Shown here: in pieces, positions 10,381-23,069 of the stretch | How positions within the stretch are numbered: the first letter of the stretch is position 1 | How the letters are laid out: every line of letters starts with the position of its first letter | NCBI GenBank assembly: GCA_963556195.1 | Contig: OY744520.1 | Span: 153,135,107 to 153,199,106 of the forward strand | Reading direction: 5' to 3' | From: Sepiola atlantica | Lineage: Eukaryota; Mollusca; Cephalopoda; Sepiida; Sepiolidae | DNA: 64,000 bases | Notes under the pieces: generated by a model | Seen by the model: the letters and a program-made list of their open reading frames with translations, nothing else | Told to the model about the DNA's origin: nothing | Databases searched by the model: none | Made by a program: the position numbers and the translations under genes

Positions 10381-10484
10381 TAATCCAGGCAAGGTAAACA
10401 TCCACAGGATAGGAATCCAAATAATTTCAACCGGGCTTATAAAAAGTGCTCAATATCAAATAGAGCTTATATATATATATTTAT

Positions 10485-10590
10485 ATATGCATTAGATGTG
10501 GGTGTTTTAGGAAAATGTTTTTTTCGTTTCTAATGTTAGTTTTATGGTTTGTGATGTAGTTTGTAATGTTGAAATTCCTAGTTTATTAAG
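10485..10590 (-). mobile_element. Penelope-like element, inverted partial copy (part 2)
   Basis: Reverse-complementary to about 10675-10790. Shared tracts include TAGGAAAATGTTTT, TTTTATGGTTTGTGAT and AATTCCTAGTTTATT. It is the continuation of 10052-10146. Confidence 0.75.
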
Positions 10591-10639
10591 AGTAAAAATC
10601 ATATGCACAAAACACTGCTCTTTTAAACAAACATCTTCT

Positions 10640-11060
10640 TTTACTTACCCACACCAATAATACAATAATTTACAACACTCTAAATAAACTAGGAATTCCA
10701 ACAATACAAACGAAATCACAAACCATAAAACAAACATTAAAGACAACAAAACATTTTCCTACCGCCCCCATCTAATGCAGGTATATATACTGTCTCATGT
10801 AATAATTGCCATCAGATATACGTTGGTGAAACTCAACAGGAACTAAAGAAAAGGCTTGGTGAACATAAAAGAGATAGCAATTTCTTAAATGCACTATTCT
10901 CTCATGCATTACAACATGATCATTCTTTTAATTTTAAACAAGCTAGACTCATTAATTTGATTTTAAATAAATCTTGACAAAGACTTCTTGAATCACCACT
11001 CATTTTAAACGCTAACACATGAATCAGAAAAGAAGTAAACCTATCCGTGTGTGTGCTTGA
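10640..11060 (+). pseudogene. Penelope-like element C-terminal GIY-YIG endonuclease, fragment
   Basis: Bases 10777-10974 encode GIYTVSCNNCHQIYVGETQ and then ELKKRLGEHKRD. This shows the GIY and YVG halves of the nuclease core, the CxxC between them and the downstream Arg/His block. This arrangement is typical of the endonuclease of Penelope-like retroelements. A TGA at 10975-10977 interrupts it; the frame continues with RLLESPLI, which could hold the catalytic Glu, and then stops again. The reverse-transcriptase part is absent. It is a dead 5'-truncated copy facing an inverted partial copy of itself at 10052-10590. Confidence 0.8.
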
Positions 11061-11064
11061 CAAG

Positions 11065-12100
11065 ATGCAAGGAAGAAAAAATGTGTGCTTGTGTTCGTTA
11101 ATTTTAATCTGTTATTCTCCTTAATCGAGCACTGCATGTTCATAGAATTTGAAAAGAAAAATTATTGTTTTAATTTAATTTCTTTTGTCAATTGTTGTAT
11201 TTTATTGGATAGACATTTTAAATTTATATTATATATTCTTAATATACTGCTATCCCTAAAAAAACAATTTTCTACAGAAAGATTCAAACCCTCGCAAGAA
11301 AAAAACACTGATAAAAAAAAATATTTCCCAATATTAAAAATAGGGTAAAGTGGTTTGCAGAGAAATAGAACCATTTTCGAGTTGGCCTCTAGGGGTGTTC
11401 TCGACTGGTCTCCATGCATCCCTGCATTATGCGTCGTGCAAAATATAGCTTCTCCATAGTGAATAACCATTCATGCATGGTGAGAAGCTACAGCCTTCTC
11501 AAGGTAACCCTGTTAATATGCATCGGCATAGACAGAACACGGCAGATCTAGAGGAGTAAACCATGACCACAAATCCTGCTATTCCACGGGTAGCAGTGGT
11601 TGCAGTTGCACTCATCGACAAATGATCATATAGGTTTGACAATGGGAAAGTATAACTGCTCCAGATAGTGGAGTATCATGGACTAGGACTACATGCAGGA
11701 TTGGCATGCCGCATATACAATCAGTCATTAGATAAAACATAATAAAGTGCAATAGTTTCACCAGCAATTGATGCATAACTCAAGTCAAGTTAGGTCAAAA
11801 GTAGCTTCGTTTGATCATCTGACTTGTTTGAGATCACTATTGGTTTTCCAACTTAGAGACAAGAGACGGGCTGCATTCTCAACAAATAAACAGCAATAAA
11901 AGGCTTGTACAGTTATAACATTTTCATTAGTGAAATATCACTTCAGTGAGTCACGTGAGTATTGGTCGTGTGTGTATGGAGATGAGAAGACTAATCATAA
12001 CATGGAGCCTAGAATTGTTTAAAATACACATTTTAACGAAAGTTTTTACAAACCATAAAAACAGGAAAATTTACATATTTCTACTAGCAGATTTAATAAA
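11065..12100. other. Unassigned spacer
   Basis: No supported gene. The part at 11350-11550 is less AT-rich than its surroundings and may be the remnant of another repeat, but no boundary could be set. Confidence 0.35.
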
Positions 12101-12102
12101 TC

Positions 12103-12866
12103 TAAATAAATAATGAACCTAAACTAAATAAATAATAAACCTAAACTGAATAAATAATAAACCTAAACTGAATAAATAATGAAGCTAAACTAAATAAATA
12201 ATAAACCTAAACTAAATAAATAATAAACCTAAACTGAATAAATAATAAACCTAAACTGAATAAATAATAAACCTAAACTGAATAAATAATAAACCTAAAC
12301 TAAATAAATAAACCTAAACTGAATAAATAATAAACCTAAACTAAATATATAATAAACCTAAACTGAATAAATAATAAACCTAAACTGAATAAATAATAAA
12401 CCTAAACTAAATAAATAAACCTAAACTGAATAAATAATAAACCTAAACTGAATAAATAATAAACCTAAACTGAATAAATAATAAACCAAAACTAAATAAA
12501 TAATAAACCTAAACTGAATAAATAATAAACCTAAACTAAATAAATAATAAACATAATCTAAATAAATAATAAACATAATCTAAATAAATAATAAACCTAA
12601 ACTGAATAAATAATAAACTTAAACTGAATAAATAATAAACCTAAACTAAATAAATAATAAACCTAAACTAAATAAATAATAAACCTAAACTGAATAAATA
12701 ATAAACCTAATCTAAATAAATAATAAACCTAAACTAAATAAATAAACCTAAACTGAATAAATAATAAGCCTAAACTAAATAAATAATAAACCTAAACTAA
12801 ATAAATAATAAACCTAAACTGAATAAATAATAAACTTAAACTGAATAAATAATAAACCTAAACTGA
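12103..12866. repeat. 22-bp minisatellite (CCTAAACTGAATAAATAATAAA)
   Basis: About 34 tandem copies of a 22-bp unit. Variation is mainly G/A at one position (CTGAAT versus CTAAAT), occasional CATAATC variants, and 18-bp units that have lost one AATA step. No coding frame is maintained. Confidence 0.95.
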
Positions 12867-13397
12867 GCTGATAGATTATTTTTTTCAAATTATTTTGTTT
12901 TATCAGTTTGAGTAAAACAAATTAGGAGAAGGACAATTGGCCAGTGTGAGTGAAGGGCATGCAAGTTTTCTCTGATTAAACGTCAGAACCATCAAATAAC
13001 TACCTTCTAACCTACCTGTCTACATTCGTTTCTAAGAAAAAATGAACTATTTTAAGTCAAAGCCCAAGCAGCGTATATCTCACTTAATCTTAATGAAAAA
13101 TTAAATTTTTCATTTTTAAAGAAAGCAAACCACTGTAATCTATACTATTGGAAAAAATTTAAGATGGTTGAGAAATTATAGGGTGAGGGCTGACAGGTGG
13201 AGAGAAAAAGAATAGATTACAGTTAAAGAATAAAACAGAGACGATGCTGGCAAAATTCAGCTTCATTCTTCTAATTAGTGGATTAATCACATCTGTTTGC
13301 TGAGGTAAAACTCACAATTGGAATAAAGATAAAACTGGAGGCAATTAAGTGTTAACATCGGAGACATGACTAAAAATGCCTTCCATTAACGAATAAG

Positions 13398-13814
13398 GGT
13401 TGATCTATTTCAGTTTCAGGTTTTGTATGTAAAGCTCAAAACACTGCGGGCAAAATTGGACAATTCATTGGAGGAAATCATCTTCAAATTTGGCAATTTA
13501 AACAGACTAAAAAAGGAAAATAAAAATCTGATTCAAGATTTATATTTATTTTTAACTATGGCAAACGCAAAAAGTAACTAACACTACACTCTATAATTTG
13601 TCAGAGCAAATTTATTTCGTAGTAGTGAAAATTGACCCAAAAAAGAAAATAATGATTCATACAAAAATAATGCCCCCCCCCCCAAAAAAAAATAATTATC
13701 AAAATCTTTGTGTCATTATGTTTTTAATTAATGACTGAAGTCAAGGAGAAGCTGCCTCAGCCATGTCGAACACCTAACAACATCCCAGGAAGAGACCAGA
13801 CTGCAGCTGTGGAT
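13398..13814 (+). repeat. Dispersed duplicated block, copy 1
   Basis: Almost identical for about 410 bp to 16232-16640, in the same orientation 2.8 kb away. It ends inside the reading GAAGAGACCAGACTGCAGCTGTGG of a LINE C-terminal region. Confidence 0.9.
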
Positions 13815-14270
13815 CAGACGGCTGGGGAATGCCCTCCCCCTCTTACTGACATGAGAATCCCCCCCCCCTCTTCTGAGGAACTCCTTCCCGGTTCAGAGGC
13901 ATCCTGACTCCAGTGGAAAACACGAAACTGCCTGAGAACGGGAAACGAACAATCAAAAGTTGCTATGAATATATGGGACTATAAAACTGACCCAACCATC
14001 TGTGAATGTAGAGAGGATACCATATGATGCAACACTGCCTTGTCTGCACCCTACTGCCCAACCAGTGCAGCTTGAAAGAGCTTGCAGAGTACAACACTAA
14101 TGCAAAGGACTGCATAAAAACAATGGGAAACTGTCGTATGACCACATGCTTCAAAGACATGCAAAAAAGAATTAAGTTTTTAGCTATTAAATGACCCTTT
14201 GAGGTTGATATGCCATAAAATCCAGCAATCCAATCCAAAAACTAAGTATAGTTTATATTAAGAACTTATA
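13740..14270 (+). pseudogene. LINE ORF2 C-terminus, degenerate
   Basis: The plus strand reads, with stops, SHVEHLTTSQEETRLQLW and then W-KTRNCLRTG followed by DPTICEC. This is the Cys-containing 'LRTG...CxCG...H...CP' region found after the reverse transcriptase of several animal LINEs. Several in-frame stops make it a pseudogene. Clade is not assigned. Confidence 0.55.
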
Positions 14271-14274
14271 TTTG

Positions 14275-16225
14275 TATAAATAATAATGTCTTCCTACCGT
14301 GGCACAAGGCAGGTAGAGACGCTCTTTTTATTCATGGCCTTGCACCAAACCTGAGATGAGGAGAGATAACACGATTTTGCTCAACGTCCAGAAAATCGCC
14401 TTATAACCCATTAAATGGGCCCGTCGTTATGGTGGTGGTAAGGTGTCAGTCAGAACCTCTCCACCTCCCTGTTTGCCATGTGTCGAAGAGAAGAGTCAGT
14501 GTTGTTTTGAAATAACCCAGGTCATAGAGTACTGGAATGTTATGGTTGAGCCATCTGCATGTTGATAGCCACCTGATGACGGGGTTTATGAAAAGGTTAA
14601 ACAGCCAGTAGTATGACGTGTGCTAACGACCAACTAGGGGGTGAGGTGGATGAAAAACGGTTCTTGCTAAATTTTCATAGGAAACAGATGTGTCTGCTAG
14701 CGTTAACACCAATACCCAACAAATCAATTTCAGAAATTTAAGGAAAAAATAAATTCTATTTTTTATAAAACAAGACAAGAAGATGTCTTGTTGATTTCTT
14801 TTTATCAAACATTCCATTACAGTGCAAAATTCCCGGATCCCCGGTCTCTTACATTTTCTCTAACTCTGTAAAGAATTAATGATAACAGAAGGCCAACTTA
14901 TCCGGACAGCATTTCCAAGACAGACGTCTTGAGGATCTTAAACATAGTGTGGGCTCAAGACAATGGGCAACTGCTACTCTGAATGGGAATGGGACTGGAA
15001 CTATTGACGTCCAGGATCTTGTGACGTCAGATCAGGATGATAAGATTTGACTCAGAGAGATATCCACGGATCACAGAATGACACAAGAGTATCACATTTC
15101 GTGTCTATATGCAGAATTCGCCACCAGAATATCCCCACGGTGCAGCCACACAAAGATACACCCCTTGGACTGCAATAGCATCACACTAATAATAAAACTA
15201 ATGAAATTTGAAAAATAATAAAAACTGGTAAAGGCAATGATGAGGATATTAGTGTGTACCTATTTACTAGTGTACACTATCCGTTAAAAATTATGTAAAA
15301 ATGCTTCACCAGTGTTCACACTCGTTACTTATCTAGATATATTACTAAAATATTCATATAAAATCATAAAATTACGTCAGTAATTTAATTTTTCATATAT
15401 AAATTATTATTATCATTTCTGATAACCTAAAGAAAAAGAAAAGCACCCACCATTGACTTTTTATTATAGAGTGAAGAATTTCTATCTAAATTCATTTCAG
15501 GCGGCGAGGTAAGTCTGAGGTGGTTGTCTGGCATGATATTTGCTTTCTCGCTTCCTTCCATCGCTTGAAACGGTTTCATATGAAGGCTAGAAAAAGGCAC
15601 ATGTTTTACTTGCTAACTTTTGGGTGACGGGATGGAAGAACATATATATATATATAAAAATGTAAAAATAAATACACAGGTCTTTATTAGAGAGTAGAGG
15701 ATTAGGCCTCTTTGGGTAGCTCTTATTTTAATAAATTCAACCCATATTCCGCATATAGATTATGCAATGATTAAAATTGAAGGCAAATTTCGTTAAAATT
15801 ATTGTTAAAATTATTTTTGAATTAAACGAAGAAATATTAGCTTCTCACGACATTTTATCCTTTTTCGATGCTGAATAAATTTACTTTATTGATCCATTTT
15901 GTTATGAACGTAGCAAAGCCTTTTGTGCCATATTTCTTTTGGCTTTGTTCTTGCATACAAATCCATAATTCTAAGAGTCGATGGGGAGTGTGGGTGGATA
16001 AAAAACAGACAGATGCTGTCAATATCTTTTACAAAAGCTTCATGGATTTGTTTGGATATCGATTAAAACTTCATTGAATCAAAGAAATAGTTAAACGTTG
16101 AACAAAACCATATTTACGACAACGCCCAGATTAAGCTGATGCTAGTACTACGACTACCTTCAGCATGGACAGCACTGGGTGCTTTCAGATGAGATTTTTT
16201 AAAGAACCTGAACTTATAATTATAG
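14275..16225. other. Unassigned spacer
   Basis: No intact gene recognised. 14290-14640 is GC-richer, with short self-complementary pieces (CCCATTAAATGGG near 14407), and may be an old repeat. A short TA run lies at about 15642-15655. Confidence 0.35.
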
Positions 16226-16231
16226 TTAAAA

Positions 16232-16640
16232 GGTTGATCTATTTCAGTTTCAGGTTTTGTATGTAAAGCTCAAAACACTGCGGGCAAAATTGGACAATTC
16301 ATTGGAGGAAATCATCTTCAAATTTGGCAATTTAAACAGACTAAAAAAGGAAAAAAAAATCTGATTCAAGATTTATTTTTATTTTTAACTATGGCAAACG
16401 CAAAAAGTAACTAACACTACACTCTATAATTTGTCAGAGCAAATTTATTTCATAGTAGAGAAAATTGACCCAAAAAAGAAAATAATGATTCATACTAAAA
16501 TGATGCCCCCTCCCCCCAAAAAAAATCATTATCAAAATCTTTGTGTCATTAAGTTTTTAATTAAGTCAAGGAGAAGCTTCCTCAGCCATGTCGAACCCCT
16601 AACAACATCCCAGGAAGAGACCAGACTGCAGCTGTGGACC
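16232..16640 (+). repeat. Dispersed duplicated block, copy 2
   Basis: Near-identical to 13398-13814. It departs from copy 1 directly after CTGCAGCTGTGGA and resumes weak similarity at GCATCCTGA, as expected if an internal stretch was deleted. Followed by an (ATC)n/(ATT)n run at about 16691-16723. Confidence 0.9.
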
Positions 16641-16724
16641 AAAGCAATATTGAGATCAGCATCCTGAATAAGCTCCTACTACTACTACAATCATTATCAT
16701 CATCATCATCATCATTATTATTAT

Positions 16725-17400
16725 GGACAGCATTGGAAGCTTTCATGTGAGATTTAAAATTCTGTTTTATCTATTTTCTAACATTTATAACAATTGTCAG
16801 TGTGGATCACATTTGTAAAGACCCAGCAAAAGTCTACATCTTATCCAAGTTATGTATGGTCCACGCTGCTACATAAGTAGTAGTCTCTTTTCTCAACCTG
16901 AAGGGGGAAGGGGCTCTTAAGACTGAGGCTTATTCACGGTCTTATATAGCATTAAACGAAACAGATCGCCTGAACCATTACCGTGACAGGACACTAGTCT
17001 GTCACCAGTTATACTTCCCAGAAAGACTGCTGCCTGTGTGGTGTGTTTGTATTCCCAAGTAGTAACCCATCTAAATATGACAAGGCTTAACATTGCTAAA
17101 GTTTGGTAATCTGACAAGAACCGCTGTATGAACGTGATTTTAGCCATAATATAATAAACTAATTGATTACCTGTGATATCACTACAAGGAAAATATTTGA
17201 CTAAAACAGAAATAGTAAAAAGTAAATTTAACAGATCAAGTACCATGAATCCGTTCTACAGGTTAGCTGTCTGATTTTTAACACGTTTTGTTACAGAGAT
17301 CACTATGCTTTCATTAAATTTATAGTATACTTAAAATATTTTTAATTTAAAAAATTCGCCTAAGGTAGGTAACTCTTGTTGAAGGAATGTAACTTTATCA
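16725..17400. other. Unassigned spacer
   Basis: No gene, RNA or repeat boundary could be supported. Confidence 0.35.
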
Positions 17401-17404
17401 ACCT

Positions 17405-18620
17405 AAACAGTAGCACTTGATATATCCAAGGCCTTTGACAAGGTATGGCATAAAAGGCTTCTCCTGAAAATACGCTCATACGATATTACTGGGCAATTAC
17501 TTAATATAATCAGATCCTTCCTAGACAAAAGAAAAATCCAGGTTGTCCTCGATGGCCGTTCATCTAAGCAACATGACATAAATGCTGGTGTACCCCAGGG
17601 ATCTATCCTTGGACCTCTGTTGTTCCTGATCTATATAAACGATCTCCCTGATGACATAGTGTCTGAGATTGGTTTATTTGCTGACGACACCATGCTTTAC
17701 TCTCGCCATGTTGGCAAAACCGACGCGATCATATCTGAGGCATTGGCTGAATCCTTAGAAAATGACCTCCAGGCTGTAGTGGATTGTGGTCACAAATGGT
17801 TGGTAACTTTTAATGCCGCTAAGACAAAGCTCCTTTCCTTCAATAACTACAAGAAACCTCTTCAACCACCGATTGTCATGGCTAATAACACCCTACCTGA
17901 GAGTTCATCATTCAAACTCCTCGGCCTAACCTTCACAGGTAACATGAATTGGAACAAATACATTGAAGACATTGCCAAGGCTGACGCAAAGAAGGTTGGC
18001 TCCCTCTACCGTGCTAGTAAACTCCTCTCACCTGACATTATCCTGTATCTCTACAAAGCCACCATCCGCCCATGCATGGAGTATTGTTGTCACATCTGGG
18101 CTGGTGCATCATCGACTAGTCTCTCCCTCCTTGACAAGGTCCAAAAGAGAATCGCCAACCTAATAGGTCCCTCACTGTCAACCAAGATCCAGTCCTTATC
18201 CCATCGCCACAATGTAGCATCCTTGTGCTTGTTTTACAAATACTTCAATGGATTATGCTCCGATGAATTGGCTACTCTGGTGCCCCCTCGACGTAAATTC
18301 ACTAGACTAACTCGACAATCAACTAAATCTCATTCATTCACTGTGGAGGTCCCCAGATGCTGGAGAGCCTTCTACTCAAATAGCTTTTTTCCTCGTGTTG
18401 CTGGCCTCTGGAACTCCCTCCCTGCCCGCTGTTTCCCCGACAGTACAGACATGCAGAAGTTTAAAATTAATGTAAACAGACATCTCGCTACACAAATCCT
18501 AATCTAGGTTGACTGCCCCCTACCTTCTCCCCTCTTCTTTTTTCTCAGTAGCCCCTTATGTCTACAGTGGCGTCCTGCCTTGTTTGGGGTGAACTATGTT
18601 TTAAAAAAAACAAACAAAAA
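17405..18620 (+). mobile_element. LINE family A, 5'-truncated copy with long intact RT segment
   Basis: From 17407 to the TAG at 18505-18507 one open frame (about 366 codons) encodes the C-terminal half of a non-LTR reverse transcriptase. It holds VALDISKAFDKVWH, GVPQGSILGPLLFLIYINDLP, the FADD catalytic box, then CMEYCCHIWAG and the SNSFFPRVAGLWNSLP C-terminal signature. A TAA at 17404 and loss of fingers and endonuclease mark 5' truncation. The 3' UTR ends TTTGGGGTGAACTATG and an A-rich tail near 18600-18625. It is jockey-like in motif content; exact clade is uncertain. Other copies are at 19895-20966 (-), 27680-29165 (+) and 31-255 (-). Confidence 0.9.
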
Positions 18621-18629
18621 AACACCTAA

Positions 18630-19890
18630 TGCTTAAAAATGTTATTTTCTTACTCATTTTTGTCCAATTATGGTCATATATATTTATTGTATGAGAAAAG
18701 TTTCTTTGAATTTGAACAAACCTAAATTCTTTGATCAATTTATGCAATTTAATTATTCTCCTTAATATAAGACCACTGAAGAGGAGGATCTGAAATAAAA
18801 AACACCTAGAACATTTAATATTATATAGGGTTGGTATTCCATAAAGTAGACATACGAAATGACCCCTCACTATTTCTGACAATGCTGCCCGATTCTTCCT
18901 ATTTTTCTTATTTACTGTTTATTTAAAAATTATTTTTAGGATTTAATTTGCATCATGAAAAAGGATTATACAGGTGTAAGTCAAAAGTTTTCTAATATTT
19001 TCATGTGTGATAATTTGTGGTGCATATGTCACGGATCTGAAGCTGTTCAACACACGTTTTTGTAATATTGTAAATATGCTGACACAGTATGCATTGCTTC
19101 ACACTGTGTGATTTGAAAGCCTCACAGATGAACGTGCAACATAGTCTAATTCGGAAATTTATGCTTTACAAGTTTAAACTGAGCCATTTGTTGTGCGAAA
19201 GGTGAATGCACAGTTGGTCAGGGTACAGCAATTGTTGCACAGGAACTGCTCGCCAAATTATTGGTTCCATGCCTCAACTAGACTCAGTTCTTGTCTAACG
19301 ATGTCAGTAGTGATGGTTTCTCAGTCCACCATCTTTAATTCAAAAAATAAATCAATAAACAACACAGATACGTTCCCTCAGTTTATTGGCTCTCAAAAAA
19401 CAAAAACAAAAAAAACAATCTCATTGAACTGTGGTTGATTTGAATACACTAGGGAGGAGTTGGGTGTCCCCCAGCAGGTTGTGTCTAGGCTGCTGGAGTA
19501 CACTGACTGACGCGTCAAAAACGAACAAAATCCTGATCTAAAAAATATAAACAAACTAGAAAACAGAAGTCACCTGACTCATGCTGTGACTCTCCCATTA
19601 CACTGAGGAAGGTAAACAATTCGGGTTCCCCCTTCCTTACATTATCCAACCTAACCAGATGGTTCAAGAAATTTTGCTCGAGTGGCAAGAACCTTGACAA
19701 TCAGACAAGGTGAAGTAGGTTAAAACTGGATCCCGATGCCGTTATCCAAGCTATAGAGGCAAATTAGGCAAGTAGCAATCGGAGACTATCAGATGTGCTC
19801 TTAAAAATTGTGGTTCGTCACTTTCATGACCTCGGCAAATGCAAATTAGGAACGAGAATATTACAAAACGTATGATTGACCTTTTCTTTT
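18630..19890. other. Unassigned spacer
   Basis: AT-rich, with no supported gene or repeat. Confidence 0.35.
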
Positions 19891-19894
19891 TTTA

Positions 19895-20966
19895 TTTTAA
19901 CTTAGTTCACCCCAAACAAGGCAAGTTGCTACTGTAGACGTAAGGGGCTACTGAGAATTAGGGTAAAAGTTTTGGGGGTCATCTTAAATTTGAAGTTGTG
20001 CAGCAAGATGCTAGTTCACATTAGTTTTAAATTTCTGCATGTCGGTACAGTCGGAGAAATAGGGAGCATGGAGGGAGTTCCAGAGGCCGGCAGCTCGAGG
20101 AAAGAAGCTATTGAAGGAGAAGAATTTCCGGCATCTGAGGACTTCCACAGTGAATGGATGGGATTTAGCTGATTGTCGTGTTGGTCATCGAGTGTAATTA
20201 CGTTGAAGAGGCACCAAAGCAGCAAGTTCATCGGAGCACATTCCATTGAAGTACTTGTAAAACAAGCACAAGGATGCAACATTGTGGCGATGAGACAGGG
20301 GCTGGAGCTTGGTGGATAGTGAAGGACCTATTAGATTAAATACTCTTTTTTGGGACCTTGTCTAAGAGGGAGAGACTAGTGGATGGTGCACCAACCCAAA
20401 TGTGACAATAATACTCCATGCTTGTGTGGATGGTGGCTTTGTAGAGATATAGGATACTGTCAGGTGTAAAAAGTTTTCTAGCAAGTTAGAAGGCGTCCAC
20501 TTTCTTTGCAGCAGCCTTGGCAATGGCTTCTGTGTATTTGTTCCAATTCATGTTACCTGTGAATGTTAGGCCAAGGAGTTTTAACGTTGTCTCTCAGGTA
20601 GGGTATTATCTGCCATAGCAATCGGTGGTTGAAGAGGTTTCTTGTAGTTATTGAAGGAAAGGAGCTTTGTATTAGCAGCATTAAATGTTACCATCCATTT
20701 ATGACCTCATTCCACTACAGACTGGAGGTCACTTTCTAAGGATTCAGCCATTGCCTCGGATATGTATGCATCCGTTTTACCCACATGACGAGAGTAGAGT
20801 GTGATGTTGTCAGCAAATATACCCATCTCAGACACAATGTTATCAGGGAGGTCGTTTATGAAAATCAGGAATAATACAGGTTCAAAGATGGATCCCTGGG
20901 GTACACCTGCATTTATGTCATGTTGTTTGGATTGAAGGCCATCACAGACAACCTGTTTTTATTTGT
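19895..20966 (-). pseudogene. LINE family A, degenerate copy
   Basis: The minus strand reproduces the family A ORF from GVPQGSI (about 20905) through IFADN to the FFPRAAGLWNS C-terminal block (about 20085), and the 3' end CCTTGTTTGGGGTGAAC near 19905. Stops and frameshifts break the frame in several places, and FADD has decayed to FADN. It is truncated at 5' next to a poly-G run at about 20970-20980. Confidence 0.85.
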
Positions 20967-20984
20967 TGGGGGGGGGGGGTAGGA

Positions 20985-21785
20985 AATATCTAATTATATT
21001 GAATATTTGTCCAGTAATATCATATAAAGAGATTATCGTAATATAATGAACATTAACAAATGTATTTTCCTTATAAATGCATATTACATTTTTAAAAAGT
21101 AAATACCAAAAACTAAGGAAGCATTCGATTTTGACAAAAATTATTTAGCATTTATTTATAAAATTATGAATTTTATAATGTCAATTTTCTACGTCATATT
21201 TTATTAGTTGTAAAATTGACCACTAAAACGTATCTTTATTGGTGATAATGGTCTTGTTTTTTTTTTAATATTCAATTTATTATTGAGCAAGTTAACTCTG
21301 GTGATACAGAAAAAATCCTCTTTGTCATTATTTTGTTTGACTGGCTGGATGGTAACATTTGAAATGTGTCCTTATGAATAAGAAATTTGCAGGTTCAAAA
21401 TATTAATTCACAATTTAATAAAAAACGATTATTTGTGAGACTTTCTCACTCAAATATTTCTTGAAAGAACTTGACCTTCAAGCATCAACACAAAGTCTTT
21501 ATAAGTTTGTTCATTGTTTCTATTATATAAACATTTGATTTCTACACATAAAAATTCTATTTACTCTTCACTATGCATATTTGTTTTTTTCTTCTGTTTT
21601 CACTCCATTCATCGTTTTTTTGACTTCTATTTACCAACTTGCCCACACATGTCTACTTTTGCCATAACAGCCAGTGATATGAATTTTATATTTAGAACTG
21701 TCAAATTTTTCTCTATATGTATATAAGGAATATTAGTGTATGGAATAGTGGATAAGCATGGAAACAGACTAGTAAAAATAAGGAC
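20985..21785. other. Unassigned AT-rich spacer
   Basis: No gene or repeat boundary supported. Confidence 0.35.
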
Positions 21786-21792
21786 ACAAATA

Positions 21793-23063
21793 CGAGGGTT
21801 AATCAAAAAGTTTGCAGAATTCAAGAAATTAATTTATTTAAAACAAAACACAACATATATACACGAGTTTATTTCTCAACATAGTTGCCATCCAGGTCAA
21901 TGCACTTCTTAAGTCGACGTTTTCAGGTTCGAAGAACATCTTTGAAGAATTTTATGGAGGACGTTTTCAGGGCCAAGTAGTGGCACAGTGTTTTGGTTCT
22001 TCTATGTCATTAAAATGTGTTCTTTGAGGATTTCTTTGAGTTTTGGAAAAAGAAAGCAATCTGATGGAGCTAAATCGGGACTATATGGTGGATGAGGAAG
22101 CATTTTCCCTCAGAATTCTTGAAGAACATCTTGTGCAACCCTCGAAGAATGCGCTGGTGAATTATCATGATTAAACAGGACTCTACCATGAAGTTTCCCT
22201 TTCCGTTTTTTAATCAAAGCGCCCTTTCACTTCTTTAAAACCTGAGCATAGTAAACTCCTGTTACTGTTCTTTGATTTTCAAGGTAATCTATCAGTATCA
22301 CATCCTGGCCATCACTTTTAGAGTCAACTTTTGAGATTTTAACTTGATGGGTCCTGAAGATTCACGTGGAAGCCATTGGACTGTTTTTGGGACTCAAGAT
22401 CATACTGGTAAATCCAAGTTTCATCTCCGGTGATAATTTCCGCCAAAAATTGTCTTCAATTTTGTTCAATAATGTTAAGGAGAGATCACTTTGAAGATTC
22501 TGTTCATCAGGCTACAACGCTTTTGGGACCCATCATGTTTCAAAGTTTGCTCAGTCCCAAATTATCATGAAGAATTGAATTTGCCAACCCATAGGAAATG
22601 TCTAGGGACATAGCTATCTGATTGACAGTTATTTGCTGAGTTTCAATTAAATTTTGAGCAGCTTTGATATTTTTATTTTTTAGGTTCCTGGTCTTCCCAC
22701 TCAAGGGTGTTCTTCAAAGTCGTCTCTTTCTTCTTCGATCGCTGAATCCACTTGTAAACTGTAGTCTTTTTTGGAGAACAAGTTCCATAAATTTTTTCCA
22801 AAGCCTCAATGATCTGTGTTGCTTTCCATTAGGGTTTTACTAAAAATTGATATTCGACCTTATCTCAAATATCTGTTTTCCATGGTCGAAAAAGTAGCTT
22901 CTCTTTTAGAGGGTTTGAACAATATAGCGACTTGCAAGAAACTGATCACAGGTAACGAAAAGCAAGGTAAACAATCAGTGAAGTGTTCTGACATGTTTTA
23001 ACTTGTTTAAACTTGATACTTTTACTGCTATTAAAAAATTCCGAACTTTTTGATCCACCTTTG
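21793..23063 (-). mobile_element. Mariner-type DNA transposon, inactivated (1271 bp)
   Basis: The ends are imperfect inverted repeats: CGAGGGTTAATCAAAAAGTT on the left, and on the right the reverse complement of CAAAGGTGGATCAAAAAGTT. Each is flanked by TA (21791-21792 and 23064-23065), the mariner target duplication. On the minus strand, about 22180-22060 reads HDNSPAHSS followed by LPHPPYSPDLAPSDCFLFPKLK, the catalytic-region signature of mariner transposases. A start-proximal helix-turn-helix region lies towards 23000. The frame is broken by frameshifts and stops, so no transposase is made. Confidence 0.9.
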
Positions 23064-23069
23064 TACATC

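Noticed and set aside
10046..10495. Long Ile/Tyr frames on both strands
   Set aside because: They are translations of the TA/TG microsatellites. Only the short part at 10052-10146 has true homology, to the Penelope-like fragment.
12103..12866. CRISPR-like array
   Set aside because: Units are contiguous with no unique spacers, the sequence is low-complexity, and the genome is animal.
14575..14600. Possible third hammerhead core (CTGATGACGGGG)
   Set aside because: No GAAA box or stem I partner follows.
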